Positions 1-13,295 are shown, numbered from the stretch's first letter. The stretch: 64,000 nt of DNA from Bigelowiella natans CCMP2755 (GCA_000320545.1 ADNK01000029.1:1-64000), one strand, 5' to 3'. Notes: a model not told the origin generated them from the sequence alone. Numbers and translations are program-made.

Positions 1-469
1 CTTCTCTACTCTCTCTCTCTCTCTCTCCTTCTCTTTCCTTTCCCACCGCTCACAACAAACACTACTACCACTACTCCTAATCGCTGACGTCGGCACACAC
101 ACACACACACCGTTGTCCGGGTTACTGCAGATTGAGATGATTCCGCTCGAAAGAATAGAGAAAAATACCAATACCGACCCTTGGTGATGTGGCAATAGAA
201 GAAAAGGAAGGGGAGGAGGAGGAGGAGGAGGAGGAGGAGGAGGAGGAGACAAGCGTACATTTATGTTTGTACAGTTTAATCACCAAAGGGGCTTCGAAGA
301 AGGCTGCTCTATACTACCACAACACCCGCAACAACAACAACTACTACTGCTACTACTACTACTACTACTACCACTACTAATAGTAGTGTTACCGATTGAT
401 AAGAGCGTGCGTCTCCCTACGACATCGATATAGTATATGGAAACCAACCTGCGATGTAGTCTACAGTGA

Positions 470-503
<34 letters not shown>

Positions 504-815
504 GGCGATGATGATGATAAGGAAGGAGGAGTCAGCAGCAGCAGCAAGACAGAAGAGAGAGAGCATAAACTCTCACTTATGGAACATGTGCGTTCCTCTA
601 TCATCCATGAAGCAGGATACTATCTATTTGTCTGCCTATCGATCTATGGTCTACTACTACCGAGCACACGCAGCGGATGATAAGTGCAATAGCAGCAGCA
701 GCAGCAGCAGAAGCAGCAACAACAACCCACGGATATACACTTTCTACAGGCACATTCATTCATGTACTCTTTTAACATACGTGGAGATAAAGTTCAGCGA
801 GCCGTTGGCGCCTAC

Positions 816-856
<41 letters not shown>

Positions 857-1352
857 ACAAACTCACATAAATCAGTCGCGATCACCACCAAATCCTCTCC
901 CTCAGTAACCATACTTTCAGGGAAAAACGACGCTCAAAATGAGAGCCGAGGCGCGCACATACAAATTGATCATCCACCCCAATCGTGTTGTTATTATGAT
1001 CATTATTATTTTCTACTGCGGGCAGATAACAAATCCCTCGAGTCACAGCAGCAGCAGCAGCAGCACCTTGGAAGTACAATCGAGCTTTAGGTCCCAGGCC
1101 GTACTGTTGGGTATCGATAATGATGGCGGTGGTGATGGTGATGATGATGACGACGACGATGATGACGATGATGATGATGATAATGTACACCCGAAAATGT
1201 TCTCACCCCTCCCCTCGAAAGGAAACATGATGATACCTCTCGTAGAAGCACTGGGGCATAGTACACGATTGCATTGATTCCCGTCAGTTGCTGCGCGATC
1301 TATTTTGATGGTAAAATAGACGAAGAAGACTCAGGTAGTGGAGCGAGAGAGC

Positions 1353-1402
<50 letters not shown>

Positions 1403-1526
1403 AGAGGCTGCTGATCATCTCCCTCTGCTCAGACAGTACATGGATGATAGCGCCTCTTTCAAAAGAGAGGGGGAGGGATAATAGAGCGATGCTCTCTACG
1501 AAGTACAATTACTAATACTCCCACTA

Positions 1527-1563
<37 letters not shown>

Positions 1564-2788
1564 GAAAAAGCAGCAGCAGCAGCAGCTAGAATGCTGCCAG
1601 TAACTACCTGCAGCATAACTCCGATTATAATTGGCTCTATACGTCGTCACCGTCGGTGTTACATAGGAGCAAGATTAGGCAGGACGATGAGCGGGAGAAG
1701 GAGGAGGAGGAGGAGGGGGACAAGGAGGAAGGAGCAATGAGAATAAGTCATCAAGATAGTTCAGTTCGTGCACAGTAGTAAAGTACATTCTAGGATATTT
1801 GGACTAGTACCGCTACTATGGCGGCTACAACAACAACAACTAACTACTACTAACTACTACTAACTTGGCTTCTCCCTCCAAAGATACTCCCCAGGTGTAT
1901 TCCTCCCGACAATTCTCCCGTGCGTCCATCTAAATGACCACATGACGATAATATATAGTAAACGCGGATCGGTCAGGGACCATTCCTTTCAGGGCCATCA
2001 GCCTGTGTTGCCACAAGGATTTTTGAGTAATCATTTCCATAAAGGCCATCATCATCATCATCATAATGGTGGTGGTGGTGGTTTTCTTTTAATCATGGAA
2101 TAACAACAACCCCACCTCCATCTCAAGAAACTCCTTTCTCCCCTGATGCAGAGAATACGGCAGAAATAACATGCACACACACACACACACACACACACGC
2201 GCGCGCGCGTGAGAAAGAGAGAGGGGGGGGGGGGGGGGGACATTATTTATTGCTATTATTTTAGATTGAAATTGAAAATAAGGGTGGTAGAACCATATAT
2301 CATGGATTCGCCACGTGCTTTGTTCCTTTTCCCCCCTTTCCTCTACTTTCTTCTTCTTCTTCTTCTACTTCTACTACTACTATGGTATATTTCGAATGAT
2401 AGCTGTATGTAAGGTCATCGTCAATAAAATAAGATGAAATGATGGACCCAAGGCGCTCTCGATCGTCGCAGCATCATCAAAGACTGTTCATTATCAATTC
2501 GAATGATGAGTGGGGGGGAGGGGGGGAGGGGGGGGGGGGGGGGAGGCAACGTATCTTTGGGGAAATAGATGAGGGAAAAGGAAAAAATTTCTTTTAGTAT
2601 TTTTTAGTGGGAATGGGAGCCGCAGTAGTGGCATGATGACCTGATCTGCGTTGTCCTCCTGGGCCGATAAAAAGGACCATCCACCATAATGGGGATGATG
2701 AAGATGATGATGATTATGATAATGATGTGAAAAAATATTGAAAGGGATGACAACAACAACAACAACAACAACAACTGCTGCTGCTGCA

Positions 2789-2820
<32 letters not shown>

Positions 2821-3258
2821 AAACAAATCACTACTACTGTCGCTGCTGCTGTTGGTAGTAATTCTTCTTCTTCTTACCTCGGAGTGTCAGACAATGTGAG
2901 CATTCCTACGCAGAGATGCAGCGCTGGTACCAGCTATGTGAGTGGGGTTGGGGGAAGAGTGCGAGAAGAGGTGGATGGAATAAGTGCATCGATGATCTCT
3001 CCATATTTTCGATATTACATCGTTGGTGTTCATCATGATGTATGTCGTGAGAAGCTATGGGCTGTTGTGATAAATACCGTTTTCCTCTCCTCTCCTTCCC
3101 TCCCTCTCCTCCCTCCCATATCATATCTCACATTCTTCGGTACAATATCACCTGCAATGCAATAGACCAGCGCCAATCGTAGCGCACACCTAAAAGCCAA
3201 CGAACAGTTAAAGACAGAGAGTATTACAAATATACATCTATATTTATATATGTAAATA

Positions 3259-3289
<31 letters not shown>

Positions 3290-3363
3290 TGCATATATTC
3301 GCATGATAGCGCGACAGCATATTAATTGTAAGTGTGTGCCTGATGATGTCAAACACAGTCTAT

Positions 3364-3403
<40 letters not shown>

Positions 3404-4200
3404 GTGTGTGTGTGTGTGTTGTAGTCGTCGCGACGAAATATTATCACCAATGAGGATTGAGTTCGTCCAGAAACTTAGCATGATTCCTAGTGCATGCAGT
3501 ATTATTGGGGTATGGATTACGATTCAACAGACAGCAGCTCCAAAGAACAATTCATTCCGCACGTTATTCATTATGATTCCTATCATTCCTCCATGCCCCT
3601 TTCTCCATCCATGTGTGTGTGAAATAAAGCGTGCGTTCGCAGAGGGCAAAAATGGGGGGAGGGGTTCTATGTGAGGTACCTATCGTGACCGCCAACTGCC
3701 AACTCATGCCTTGGAGGTGAAATCGAAGGAAGGGGAGGAAAGGGATTGCGGTTATCATTCCAGTAACTTTCATTGTCCGTCTACAATCAATTCTCTCTCC
3801 CTCTCTTTCCTCTCTCTCCCACCCTTCTCTTCCCAATAGTTTATTCTCTGCTCTATGCTCTCTGCTCTCTGCTTCTTCGGCTTCCAGGGGCTGACGACGA
3901 CTACGACTATTACAACTACTAGCTATATACCATACAACGACTATTCCTACCCAATGCGCCGCGTCGGCTTTTCGGTGCTATTTCTGTCTGGTAAACCGGC
4001 ACAACCTGCGTGTTGCGTGGTGAACAGATGCATACTCATCATCATCATCATCGTAAGCTATTATTCATCGCTAAGGTAAGTTACGAACGAAACTCCTCCT
4101 TTGATATATCTGCGAAGTGTATACTAGAATCATTGGAGCTGCACACCAAACATCTCCAAAGCATGTTGGTAATCTGGCATGTCAGGCTTCAATAATAGTA
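1..4200. repeat. Microsatellite-dense region, no convincing gene
   Basis: This stretch is a near-continuous patchwork of simple repeats. It includes GGA runs (about 210-248), CA (820-850), GA (1361-1398), CTA (1532-1563), a CA/CG run followed by poly-G (2175-2240), a second poly-G (2516-2545), CAA and CTA (2747-2822), TA (3265-3291) and CT then GT (3365-3420). Open frames here translate to homopolymers such as Asp, Ser, Leu or Tyr runs, and I treat them as repeat artefacts. It may be intergenic, or the intron-rich 5' part of a gene whose exons are too short to see. Confidence 0.8.
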
Positions 4201-5679
4201 CCGCGCTGAGGCCACCGACACCAAAACCTACGAAGAAGATGAAGATGATAAGGGGTAGTACAGAAGAAGAAGAAGAAGAAGAATATCAAGTGCCTCCCGT
4301 GCGGAAGTAAGCATGCAGAAGGCAGGGGAGGAGATACCAAGGGAGAGGGGTATTTTCTGATGTCTCAAAATAGAAATCTGGGACAAAACTATCTTAACTT
4401 GGATGGCAAGGAGTAATTGTGTGCGCGCGAGAAAGTGTGTGATAGCGAAACAGGCGGCAGAGAAACGGAGGTCGCTGGATGCTGACAGCCTCGAAAAATC
4501 GATTATTTTCTCTTTGATCATATCGATTGTCGCTCGTACCAGTGATAGCCTCCCCAGCATATATCATCCAAAGCTGCCCAGAAGGTGCGCTGAGTGTGAT
4601 GAGTGTCCTGCACAAGCGATCGATAAACCGTCGTCAGTGATTAGAGTACAATTGCGTTTGTAGCCGTGCGTGTTCGAAACCCACCGACATGCAGAAAACG
4701 AATAAACTTGTTGGAAAACGTCTGATTATGGTTTATCTCCAACAGAAGCCATAGAAAGCCCCCATCACGCCGTATCACAACAATCTGTGTTTCTGTAGTA
4801 CGTGTAGTCGCTTCTTATTGCAATCGCTCGCTCGATTCAATACTACCCGACAGCGTACAAAGCACCCGAAATTATGATGAGAGGTTTACGTCCCAGCTGG
4901 TCCCCAACCGAGCCTATTCGTCATATTGCATTATTACATCACGTTGGATACAGTCAGCATCAAGTAAATGTGCTTCTGATTACCTGCAAAGAGGATCGGA
5001 GCAAGACCGGCTGATGCGGTCAAGAACGTTGTAAATAAGCCCTCACTGGAGATTATGTTTGTGAAATGTTAGAAGAGGAGGTGAGTCAAATAAAGCATGT
5101 ACGACTACAGGCCCAGGAAAGTTGGTATAAATCGGTACCGTATTGTTCTCTATATACTATATCATATCGTCGTGATTATCATGCTAATCAGATGGCCATA
5201 CCAGCTGTCTGTGTAGTGGAAGTCTCTTCGGAAGGTGCCCATCTCCAGAATTCCAGAGAACACACCTGTAATGATGAGCACAGTAACGTCGTGAAGCAAT
5301 GATGATTGTGCACTTACGGCGGAAAAAGTAACGAGGCTGTTACTCGTCGTTCTTTACATATTGATTTGGAGGAACCTATAGCCTGGATCTTTGATTAATT
5401 ACATTGTTTGTTAATTATCTAGTGAGCTACCGGTTGAATATCCCATCATGATCCCAGCAAGAGATGTGAAGGTAGCGATCACCTTTGCAGATTATTTTCA
5501 ACAATGGGGTTAGCAGTCTCTAAGAGCTTGTTCTCTATCTCTTTCGCCCAATCCCTCCTTCCCATCTGATTTCCTCTAATTTCATTTAGGGATAGCTAGT
5601 AAGAAGCACCGAAACATGGCCTAGCCCGCTAATCTTCTCCTGCACTCCCAACGTCTCCCCTAGCGGATCGGCTCCTGGG
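4201..5679. other. Unresolved stretch, at most one weak minus-strand exon
   Basis: The sequence here is less repetitive than upstream. On the minus strand about 4545-4615 a short segment between an AG acceptor and a GT donor reads with the motif FWAALDDICWGGYHW, which looks exon-like, but I could not link it to a second exon or a family. A 78-codon plus frame at 5066-5302 has ordinary composition but no recognisable motif. I call no gene. Confidence 0.3.
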
Positions 5680-6141
5680 TTGTGGCTCGGGAAGACATCT
5701 TCCGGCTTCATAGACACGTACACGCTGGATACGATTCACATGCAACGTGATGTCGGTGAGAGCAAAAATAGAATGACGAAAAGGTGGGGGCAGGAACAAC
5801 ACATCATCATATCTAGTGACTTCGCTCGCTCGCTCGAATATGACGCTCTAGGGTTGTCAGATCAGCCTCACAATAATACACCCACCTCATCGTGCTTTTC
5901 CAACGAGGAGACTAGCTTTGAAGTGCCAATCCTTCCTCCCGCTATCGAAGAGAGAGCAGGTGGCGCTCCTCCTCCTCTTCGCCCTCCTCTCCTGCCGTTA
6001 AAATCTATTTTCCGTCGTCCGTTCGAGTGTCGGCGAAGGACCAGAATCCGATATGATGGGGATTTTCACCTCGCGACATCCAAAAAGGCCATTGCTACTC
6101 AAAATTCCCAGGGCTCGAGTGGAGCACCGTGCACAAACTAA
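5680..6141 (+). CDS. Hypothetical ORF upstream of rlmN, doubtful
   Basis: This is a 153-codon open frame starting ATG and ending TAA. Its composition is mixed, with a Pro-rich stretch (GGAPPPLRPPLLPL) near residue 93, and it has no microsatellite. I do not recognise it. It ends about 130 nt before the start codon of the RlmN gene on the same strand, so it could also be promoter or 5' UTR sequence of that gene. Length alone supports it, so confidence is low. Confidence 0.2.
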   Translation: MWLGKTSSGFIDTYTLDTIHMQRDVGESKNRMTKRWGQEQHIIISSDFARSLEYDALGLSDQPHNNTPTSSCFSNEETSFEVPILPPAIEERAGGAPPPLRPPLLPLKSIFRRPFECRRRTRIRYDGDFHLATSKKAIATQNSQGSSGAPCTN

Positions 6142-6274
6142 GTGCACGTGGATTGCGAAAAAGCGACACAGAAAAAAGGTTGTCGTTCATCGAATAAAAC
6201 GCCTTTCTTCTTCTCTGCACCCACTAGGCGTGGACCTACCCACGCGCTTGGACGCGAACTCACTGCACGCGCGA

Positions 6275-8833
6275 ATGGCTTTCCGCCGGGCTCTTAGGTC
6301 CCTGTCGTCACAGGCGAACCAGTTGAGACCAGCTACTGCTGGGGGAAGACGTGCATGGAAGAGAGAGGTAGATATTCGACTGTGTGACGCCATGCGTGCC
6401 CATCATATTCGACCGAAGCCGATCTTTTCAATCTACGACACTTAGGCGATAGAGGCGATGGGCCTGACTTTGTCAGAGTTCCGCGAAGAGATGAAGTTGG
6501 TAGGGCATAAGCCTTTTCGAGCAGATCAGGTACTTCTCGAAGCACGAAGTGCTTTTGTTCCGTTCAAGGGCGGTGTAAGACCGTCTACATCAACCTTAAC
6601 GTGCCGTTTTTCTAGATATGGAAATGGATCTATCAGAAAGGCGAGTACAACGTCAAGAATATGACCAATATCGCTTCCCGTGGTAAATTGCTTTGGAGAT
6701 AACTGATTGATTGCAACTGATTCTCCCACCCTACCCGTTTCGCAACAGACCATGATTCGCTTTCCGAGAGGTTCCGGTTGCATCCGGACATAATTCCGCA
6801 TCCTTTTGTGGTGGCTATTCTATCTTCCTCTCTACTCCTCCTTTTATTTTGAGTAGTCGTTGGACTACGTGCTATAATTTTTACCACGCGTGAAAATCTT
6901 GTGTGTAAGGCTATGTAGTTCGAAATGAGTCATTATTCCAATTGAAAACCGACATGAATCTACTCAGTCTGAAGATGGGACTCGAAAGTGGCGATTGGAA
7001 TTGGATGATGGAAAGGTATGTGATGATGATTGCTTATCCTATCCTACCCCTCCCCCCCCTCTTCCCCTAACCTCTGAGCATATTTACATGATGTTACATG
7101 CACAGTCGGTGGAGACGGTCTATATACCCGGTTGGGTCTTAGATGAGGAGGTAGTAGTATCAGTGTTCAATACAATTTAAAAGTCTTCCTCTATCTTGCT
7201 GCTACTACGGCGCGCTAACAGCAATCCTTTCATGCGGTAGGAGGGCAAAGCTAGGCGAGGAGCCGTTTGTGTGTCGTCACAGGTTTGTCGCTAATTCTCT
7301 TCCGCTTTCTTTCATCCTCAGAGTTGCGTGCTGCGCGAGGCACGTATCACTGTATAAGGCGATGGTATAGGGCGTATTATATGATATGTTACAATGTGAA
7401 ACCAGGTGGGATGCACGCTCAAATGCAAGTTCTGCCATACGGGTAGCATGGACAAAAAGGTAGATTTTCCTTGCCGGAGTAGTAGTAGTATTTCGTTGTC
7501 GCTGTTGTCGTCGTCCGTCATGGTAGCAGTAAAAAGAGCAAGAAAGAAGTGAAATGCAGTAGCAAGAAGTTAGCGATTGAGAGAGGGGCAACAACCGCAG
7601 CTTAAAGATTTCGAAACAAAGAAGAGTGAGAAGTGTTTAGTACCACTTGATTTCCCTAATTCTATTGCCTCTGCCAGTAACATTTCGTTCGTGCGCGCAT
7701 AATTAATATGTGGTGGCACGCTTAAGAATTTATAGAGATGTTGTTGCTAGCTCTCTTCTTTCACTGTGGTACTTGCGGTTTTGATGATTATTATTACTCA
7801 GATTCTGCGAAATCTGAGCGCCAGCGAAATCATCAGCCAAATTATGTGTGCAAAGTCTCATCTAGGTTGTCGCTTGCCGTCGGTGTAATCGTTATGTATC
7901 TATTGATACATTCATGTGGGGCGCAGGGTGGGGGAGGGGGCCAACAGCTACAGGGTGGTACTTGTAATCATCGTGAAAGCTGGACGAATTCTTTCTATCT
8001 CTTCCTCTTCTTCTTCTTCTTCTTCTTTTTCACCATTTTGCTTCTAGCTGTCTGCTTGGTATTGATGTTCTCTTCCCTTTGGGTGCTTGCTACTATTGTA
8101 CATGTATGCGTACACATCAGGTGATTGGGACCATGACGACGTGTATGCGGCGAACAGAAGCGTGACACACCTCGTCTTCATGGGCATGGGTTCTTCAAAC
8201 ATTGTTATATTCGCTTCTCTCTCTCTCTCTCTCTAGTTTCTCCCTCATCAACACGCCTCACCCATGATTGATCGATACCATGCTGTTACTGCTGGTGGGG
8301 GTGGTTTGACTACTCAGGAGAACCACTGTACAACTACCACAATGTACGTCAGGCAATTGGTATTCTCACGGAGAACGATGGCCTGCGCTTCTCAAAGCGC
8401 CGCATCACTCTCTCCACATCTGGAGTCGTACCCGGTGCGGAATTAGCAATGACAGCTCCAAGAGCATTAGCAGTATTATTAGTGTGATTCAGTATCTCAC
8501 ACAGACAGACTCTCATTTGGGAGTAGGCGGTGTCAAAAGACAGATAGATTTATGAATACTATATATGAATTGTGCATTTTGAAGGTACGAAGTACCTGAT
8601 TGCGGGAGAGATGATGAGGATGCTGCTGTTGTTTTGTCGTCGTTTTTTTCATTGTAAGGGAACATTTTGCTGTGTCCTCTTCATCCTCCTCGTCCTCCTC
8701 CCCCTCCTCCTACTAGACCCTTCTTATTGCTTATCTTGCGGTGAACAGGTATCGCAAACATGGCGCGCGACGGAGTTGATGTACTCTTAGCGGTAGGTGT
8801 CCACTAAAAAGGGGACAGGAAAGAAATAGAGAA

Positions 8834-8889
<56 letters not shown>

Positions 8890-10383
8890 TAGACCGTGAG
8901 ACTCCTTTCACACGAGTCAACCATTTCACATGATATGGAAAAATGTTAAAACACTTTGACTAGCAGTTTCGGCCATGCACACCCTTTCTCACTTCATCAT
9001 TACCACCACTGTTTAGAACTTCTCTATGCTATTAGTACTGTCACTTCTGTTCTTGCCGTCGCTGCAACTTCTTTCCACGGTGCTGTGTTGGAATCACTCA
9101 CTGCGGATTTGTTGCGAATTTGTTGCCATCAACTTTATTGTAGGTAAGCTTGCATGCGCCAGACAATGCTCTTCGATCATCGATCATGGACATAAACAGA
9201 ATGTTCCCGATTGAGGTTCGATGCCTTGTAACTGCTGCTACTGCTAAGTTTGTTATTGTTTTTTTTGTATATGTATCGATGCTCCTCCTCATACTACTTC
9301 GAATTTGCCGCTGCTGTCTCAAACGCGGTGATCAGGATCTGATGGCTGCATGCGTCGATTTTGGCTCCAAACCAGCAAAAAGGATAACATTCGAGTAGTG
9401 CGTCAATCGTCTAGTAGCACATACGGCACATGTCTCATTACGTCATATTCACACACACACACACACAAATATATATACACACACATACACATACAGAGCT
9501 GAGAACATCAACCCAGCCTTTCGTACTGTCAATAGCTAGAGGGGTGGGGGCTTGTTGCTGGTTGCGTGTGACTTGCATGCGTATGCTGCTGCAACCAACG
9601 TTTTGCTAGCTCTCTAGATATCATCATCAACATTGTTCTTACATCGTTTTTCTTCCTCCTCCTCCTCCTCCTCCTCCTCCTCCTCCTCCTCGTAATGCTA
9701 CTATTTGTGACTGCAGGTATGTAATGCTAGATGGGGTGAATGACTCGCTGGCGCATGCAGAACAGTTGGCTGAGCTGCTCCTCCGATACAAAGTACCATT
9801 CTGCTCCCCACCCCCTCCATTCTCCTCACAAGATGTGAAGAGAAAAAGATCTTGTTCCAAAGATCTGCCTCAAAATCGCCACCCCTTCTCGCGCCAACGC
9901 CCATCCATCCGTGTGCACGAGCGAGGAGCCACCGATATTGTAGTGTTACTTGTATTTATTGTTGTTGGTATGCTATGTTGTCAGATCCACGCATTTGTTA
10001 ACCTCATCCCATTCAACCCGTGGCCTGGCTCGCCTTACAAAACGTCCTCGAACAACAGAGTACACGCCTTCCTGAAGGTCTCGCAATTTCATCACCACTA
10101 AGAGATCACATCGGAGAAGAGACGATGGAAGTAGGGGGGGCGGGGGGATAGGGAGGAGTGGAGGCATGAGTACGGTCTGCAATATAAACAGAATATTCTT
10201 TTTATTCGTAAATAATGACGAGAACTATGGCACGCTGCATCAGTGTTGTTTACAGTAATTGATTCACCTGTACGAATTCAGGTGCTAGAGGGTTACAACG
10301 ATCCTTTGTTGCGGGCTGCTGTTCGTTGGCCCAAAGGAAGGGACATAGGTGCTGCTTGTGGACAGCTTGCAACGCCATCGTGA
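6275..10383 (+). CDS. rlmN: RlmN-type radical SAM RNA (adenine-C2) methyltransferase, probably organellar
   Basis: The family methylates C2 of A2503 in 23S rRNA and, in bacteria, A37 of some tRNAs. I resolve 17 exons: 6275-6367, 6446-6529, 6616-6682, 6749-6807, 6968-7015, 7106-7150, 7241-7282, 7406-7459, 7802-7847, 8121-8189, 8318-8434, 8749-8792, 9144-9215, 9336-9394, 9717-9792, 9985-10077 and 10282-10383. They total 1170 nt (389 aa) with matching phases, close to the usual family length. Visible motifs in order are: KPFRADQ then IWKWIYQKG (N-terminal RNA-binding part), VCVSSQ with the methyl-carrying Cys in exon 7, the radical SAM cluster CTLKCKFC in exon 8, [54 protein letters not shown], and terminal DIGAACGQL with the second catalytic Cys. 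The Arg/Ser-rich N-terminus ([13 protein letters not shown]) resembles an organelle transit peptide (inference). The split at 6807 versus 6810 is uncertain. Confidence 0.95.
8838..8887. repeat. (GA)n microsatellite in an rlmN intron
   Basis: A GA run lies between exons 12 and 13 of the RlmN gene. Another run in the same gene, (CTC)n at about 9653-9692, sits just before the acceptor of exon 15 and contributes pyrimidines upstream of it. Confidence 0.9.
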
Positions 10384-11140
10384 CCAGTACAATCAAACCA
10401 CTAGCTATAGATGTCACGACTGAGATTTGCTGTTAGTACATGGATCTGATTTGTTCAGAAAAACGTCAGAACTCGCCTGTGCAATTTTCAAATGCGATGC
10501 GTGCTTATCGCGTATTACAGCAAATATGAATATACTTCACATAATACGTATTTATGGTACGATACATTTAACATAAAAATTTCCATGCTCCGACAACGGA
10601 TGATGATGTATGTGACATCATCGATTAATGTTTGCAGTGCACGCGTGTGCTGCGCATGTAATCTGGATCATGTGTGTGTATAGCTACATAGAAGTGCGTC
10701 CGTGCGTGCGTGCACCTATGGATATTCGCATTGCATAGATCAACATGTTGCTGCGTAGATATACTACATGTGCGCAAGCAGCGTGCATGACAAGATAGCG
10801 CTTTTTGCAAGTCGGTAAGAATTAAGAATTGTGTGGTACAGTTGTACACTCAGACTGCGCGTGCTCCTACATGTTTGCTTAGAGTCCAAACATACACTTC
10901 ATCTCTTAGATTGTTGAAGGATCCGTTATTAGGAAAAGGTTAAGTTAACATCATAACCGACTGCCTGGATTATGAGCAACATATACCTAAGTATCTAATA
11001 TTTCACCAGAAATAGTTAAAGCTGAGATAGAATAAGCAGACGACGAGCTGAGTGCTAGATATATTAGGGCTATTTTGATGTACTTTTGAAGAAATATAAG
11101 CTCATTTCGTACCATTTGTAGCATTTTCAAGACCGATTCG
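10384..11140. other. Intergenic spacer downstream of rlmN
   Basis: This is AT-leaning DNA with many TGCA/CATG-type short palindromes and no simple-sequence run. I see no exon-like segment. It separates the rlmN stop at 10383 from the weak plus-strand coding signal that starts near 11142. Confidence 0.6.
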
Positions 11141-11141
11141 A

Positions 11142-11755
11142 GTGGTATTCACGCGGACTCATGATTGCAATGTGTTCATGTGTTGGCTCCTATATACTAC
11201 CCAAGTAAGATCGGTATCTACCACCGTAAGCGCGCCTTTCTCTCTATTCATTGTTTATTTTCTCCAGGACCCAACAGTCCTCTGCGTGCTCGCCGTGGGG
11301 ATTGTGGATTCTATCCTGTACCATCCTCTGTGAGAAGTATGCTTGCTCGATCTGCGAACAACGAAATTCATCAATCAGGGTTCAGTTGCATGCGTTCGTA
11401 TTATAATCCAGTATCTAGAATTACATCTAGAGCTTTGTGACAATCAAGCATCTCTCCGTGCGTGTCTAGTGTCGCTGGCGCCCATATTCACATTCTACTC
11501 TGATGCGTGCATGACATATCTAGATGGTCTCCCATATCCCCCAAATCATTACTCGGAATTCCAGCAGATCGCCTGGTAAGATCTCCAAGGGTCGCCGGTC
11601 TTCATCAACATAAAGCTCATCTGGAGACGAAGGGTCCTGGCGAGAATCAAATGGAAACCAACCAAAGAAACAATGCATTCTCATTTGATGTTACAGCTAT
11701 TATTTACTATCCTAAACTTTACCCATTATATGCATTCTTATTCTTTTCGAAAAAA
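11142..11755 (+). CDS. Possible exons of an unidentified gene
   Basis: Several plus-strand segments read like coding DNA. One, after a TTTCTCCAG acceptor at about 11269, contains DPTVLCVLAVGIVDSILY and is followed by a GTGAGA donor. Another (11343-11579) contains LAPIFTFYSDACMTYLDG. A third (about 11580-11755) has the basic motif INIKLIWRRRVLARIKWK and ends in a stop. Hydrophobic then basic character would suit a small membrane protein, but I could not join the pieces in phase and recognise no family. Confidence 0.3.
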
Positions 11756-12222
11756 AAGAAAGTAATTTTTTGGTCATGTACCTTTGCAATGAGGGGCTGC
11801 ACTTTGAGGTCTTCAAGGACTAGACCCCTCTCTAATTTATCGCCATCTGTTCCTACTATAAAAATATTTAAACATAGTTGAAAATAAGACAATAGAAATG
11901 ATAAAGGATAAATTATTCGTCCTCTGGGAGCGACGACCTTCACGCGAAACTGTCTATACGTGAGAAAGCATCGTCTAATTTTGCATCGACTACTTCCAAA
12001 TTTATTATCCGTCATGGAGATCAAGAGGCGAGTTGGCTCATAATTTGCAGGGAGATCATAGTTTTTATTTCCATGCTCGTCTCTCTGTTCTTCTATATCC
12101 GTACGTTCGATACAACTGAAAATATGTATATCTACTGTTTCCCTACATTCTGTCTTCCACGCGATCACGTCTCCCTCTTCAAGCTGCACAGTCTCGATGT
12201 CGATGACGTGTGAATTGGTAGC
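11719..12222 (-). CDS. GOLD-like beta-sandwich domain, terminal exon(s)
   Basis: On the minus strand an exon begins after a TTCTGTAAG acceptor at 12223. It reads with the motifs VQLEEGDVIAWKTE, VDIHIFSC, NKFGSSRCKIRR and FLTYRQFRVKV. The order of a hydrophobic/Asp-rich strand, EGD-I-W, DI-F, and a final aromatic strand followed by V-V resembles the GOLD domain of p24 cargo receptors and SEC14-GOLD proteins. A further piece (GDKLERGLVLEDL) near 11820 probably belongs to the same gene. The open frame closes at 11719, though the true 3' splice structure is unclear. An upstream minus frame at 12230-12526 has a hydrophobic N-terminal stretch (RILLLIGASVACF) that could be a signal anchor. Domain assignment is by pattern only. 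Confidence 0.4.
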   Translation of the reverse strand, partial: ATNSHVIDIETVQLEEGDVIAWKTECRETVDIHIFSCIERTDIEEQRDEHGNKNYDLPANYEPTRLLISMTDNKFGSSRCKIRRCFLTYRQFRVKVVAPRGRIIYPLSFLLSYFQLCLNIFIVGTDGDKLERGLVLEDLKVQPLIAKVHDQKITFFFFEKNKNAYNG

Positions 12223-13295
12223 CTTACAGAAAAGGGGAAGAGAAGTTGTGAATGGCCAACCTTAAGGAGGAATGACATCGAAAGGGAGGAGGAGAAGAGA
12301 CGTAGTTACATCGACGATGAACCTGTGTTGAAGAAAATCGCCTAAAAGGGCCCCCATGGAAGCTGTGCGATGGGACTAGTGGCAAGACCCGATTCGTTGC
12401 GATTTTAGACAAACGACCTTCAAGAAGAATAAGCCCGACGGGACGGAAACATGCGACTGAAGCGCCAATCAAGAGCAGGATGCGGGCGACAGTACGAGTA
12501 CGGTTATTATCACCCACGCGCAGCATACCACCTGAAGTGATAATTGGTTCCCTGAGCTACATTCCAATCCAAACTCATCATACTATGAGAACACTATGAA
12601 AATTTCGATGGAACGGTGGGGGTGGAGGGAGGTGGAGTGACCCTCGGCTGCTTCGGTGGCTCAGAAGAAAGACTCCTTTCTGGGCCGGCTCCATAAATGG
12701 CAACACGAAAACGCTTATTTTCCGATGTCGCACCCAGAGAATCCCCTGTCTACGCCGTCGTTCTTCCGATTGCGGACCACTGTGCTGTCTCGACGAAGGG
12801 TTGCAATGGATTTCAGGCCGAATACGAGTCGTTGCTTCCGAGGATCCCAAAGTGTATACTGCGACAATAATATTGGTATTGTCGCAGGTATATTCCTCCC
12901 TCATCCTTTCAGTGCTGCTGGACCAGATATGTCGACACCCCGATTTATCTACTAACCTGCAGCATGGTGACTCCGTTTTGTGTGGAGAGTCTGATCGTCT
13001 GAGAGGGGTGGGTATCCATGGCCTGTTTTTCACTGTTTGTGCTCCGCAGGTGAGCTGGATGCCTCATTGGCGGCTGTAGCGTGGAAGGGAGTGGCAGCGC
13101 CAGGGAAGGTCAAATCAATGAATACACTTCACTCGTACATAAAAATGCACCCATATATTCTGCTCGTCCTTCCTGAAAAAAGGGGGTTAGGTGAGTGTGT
13201 ACATATGACGCGTGAATTTGCTAATACTTTGACATCCAGCAGCTCCAGGACTTTGATCTCATCACGAGCGGTCTTCGATCCTTCCCAAATACAGA
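12223..13295. other. Unresolved coding-like region between opposing genes
   Basis: Both strands carry open frames of ordinary composition between 12578 and 13080. On the minus strand the motif WDPRKQRLVFGLKSIATL near 12780-12850 looks exon-like and could be an upstream exon of the GOLD-like gene. On the plus strand IRVVASEDPKVYTATI reads through the same bases. I cannot decide between the strands. Confidence 0.35.

Noticed and set aside
189-870. Open frames with Glu, Tyr, Met, Asp and Thr-His runs
   Set aside because: They are direct translations of GGA, CTA, GAT and CA repeats with no non-repeat coding signal.
2175-2240. CA/CG run plus poly-G as a regulatory element or telomere-like sequence
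   Set aside because: It is one of many simple repeats in the region; there is no telomeric unit and no gene start next to it.
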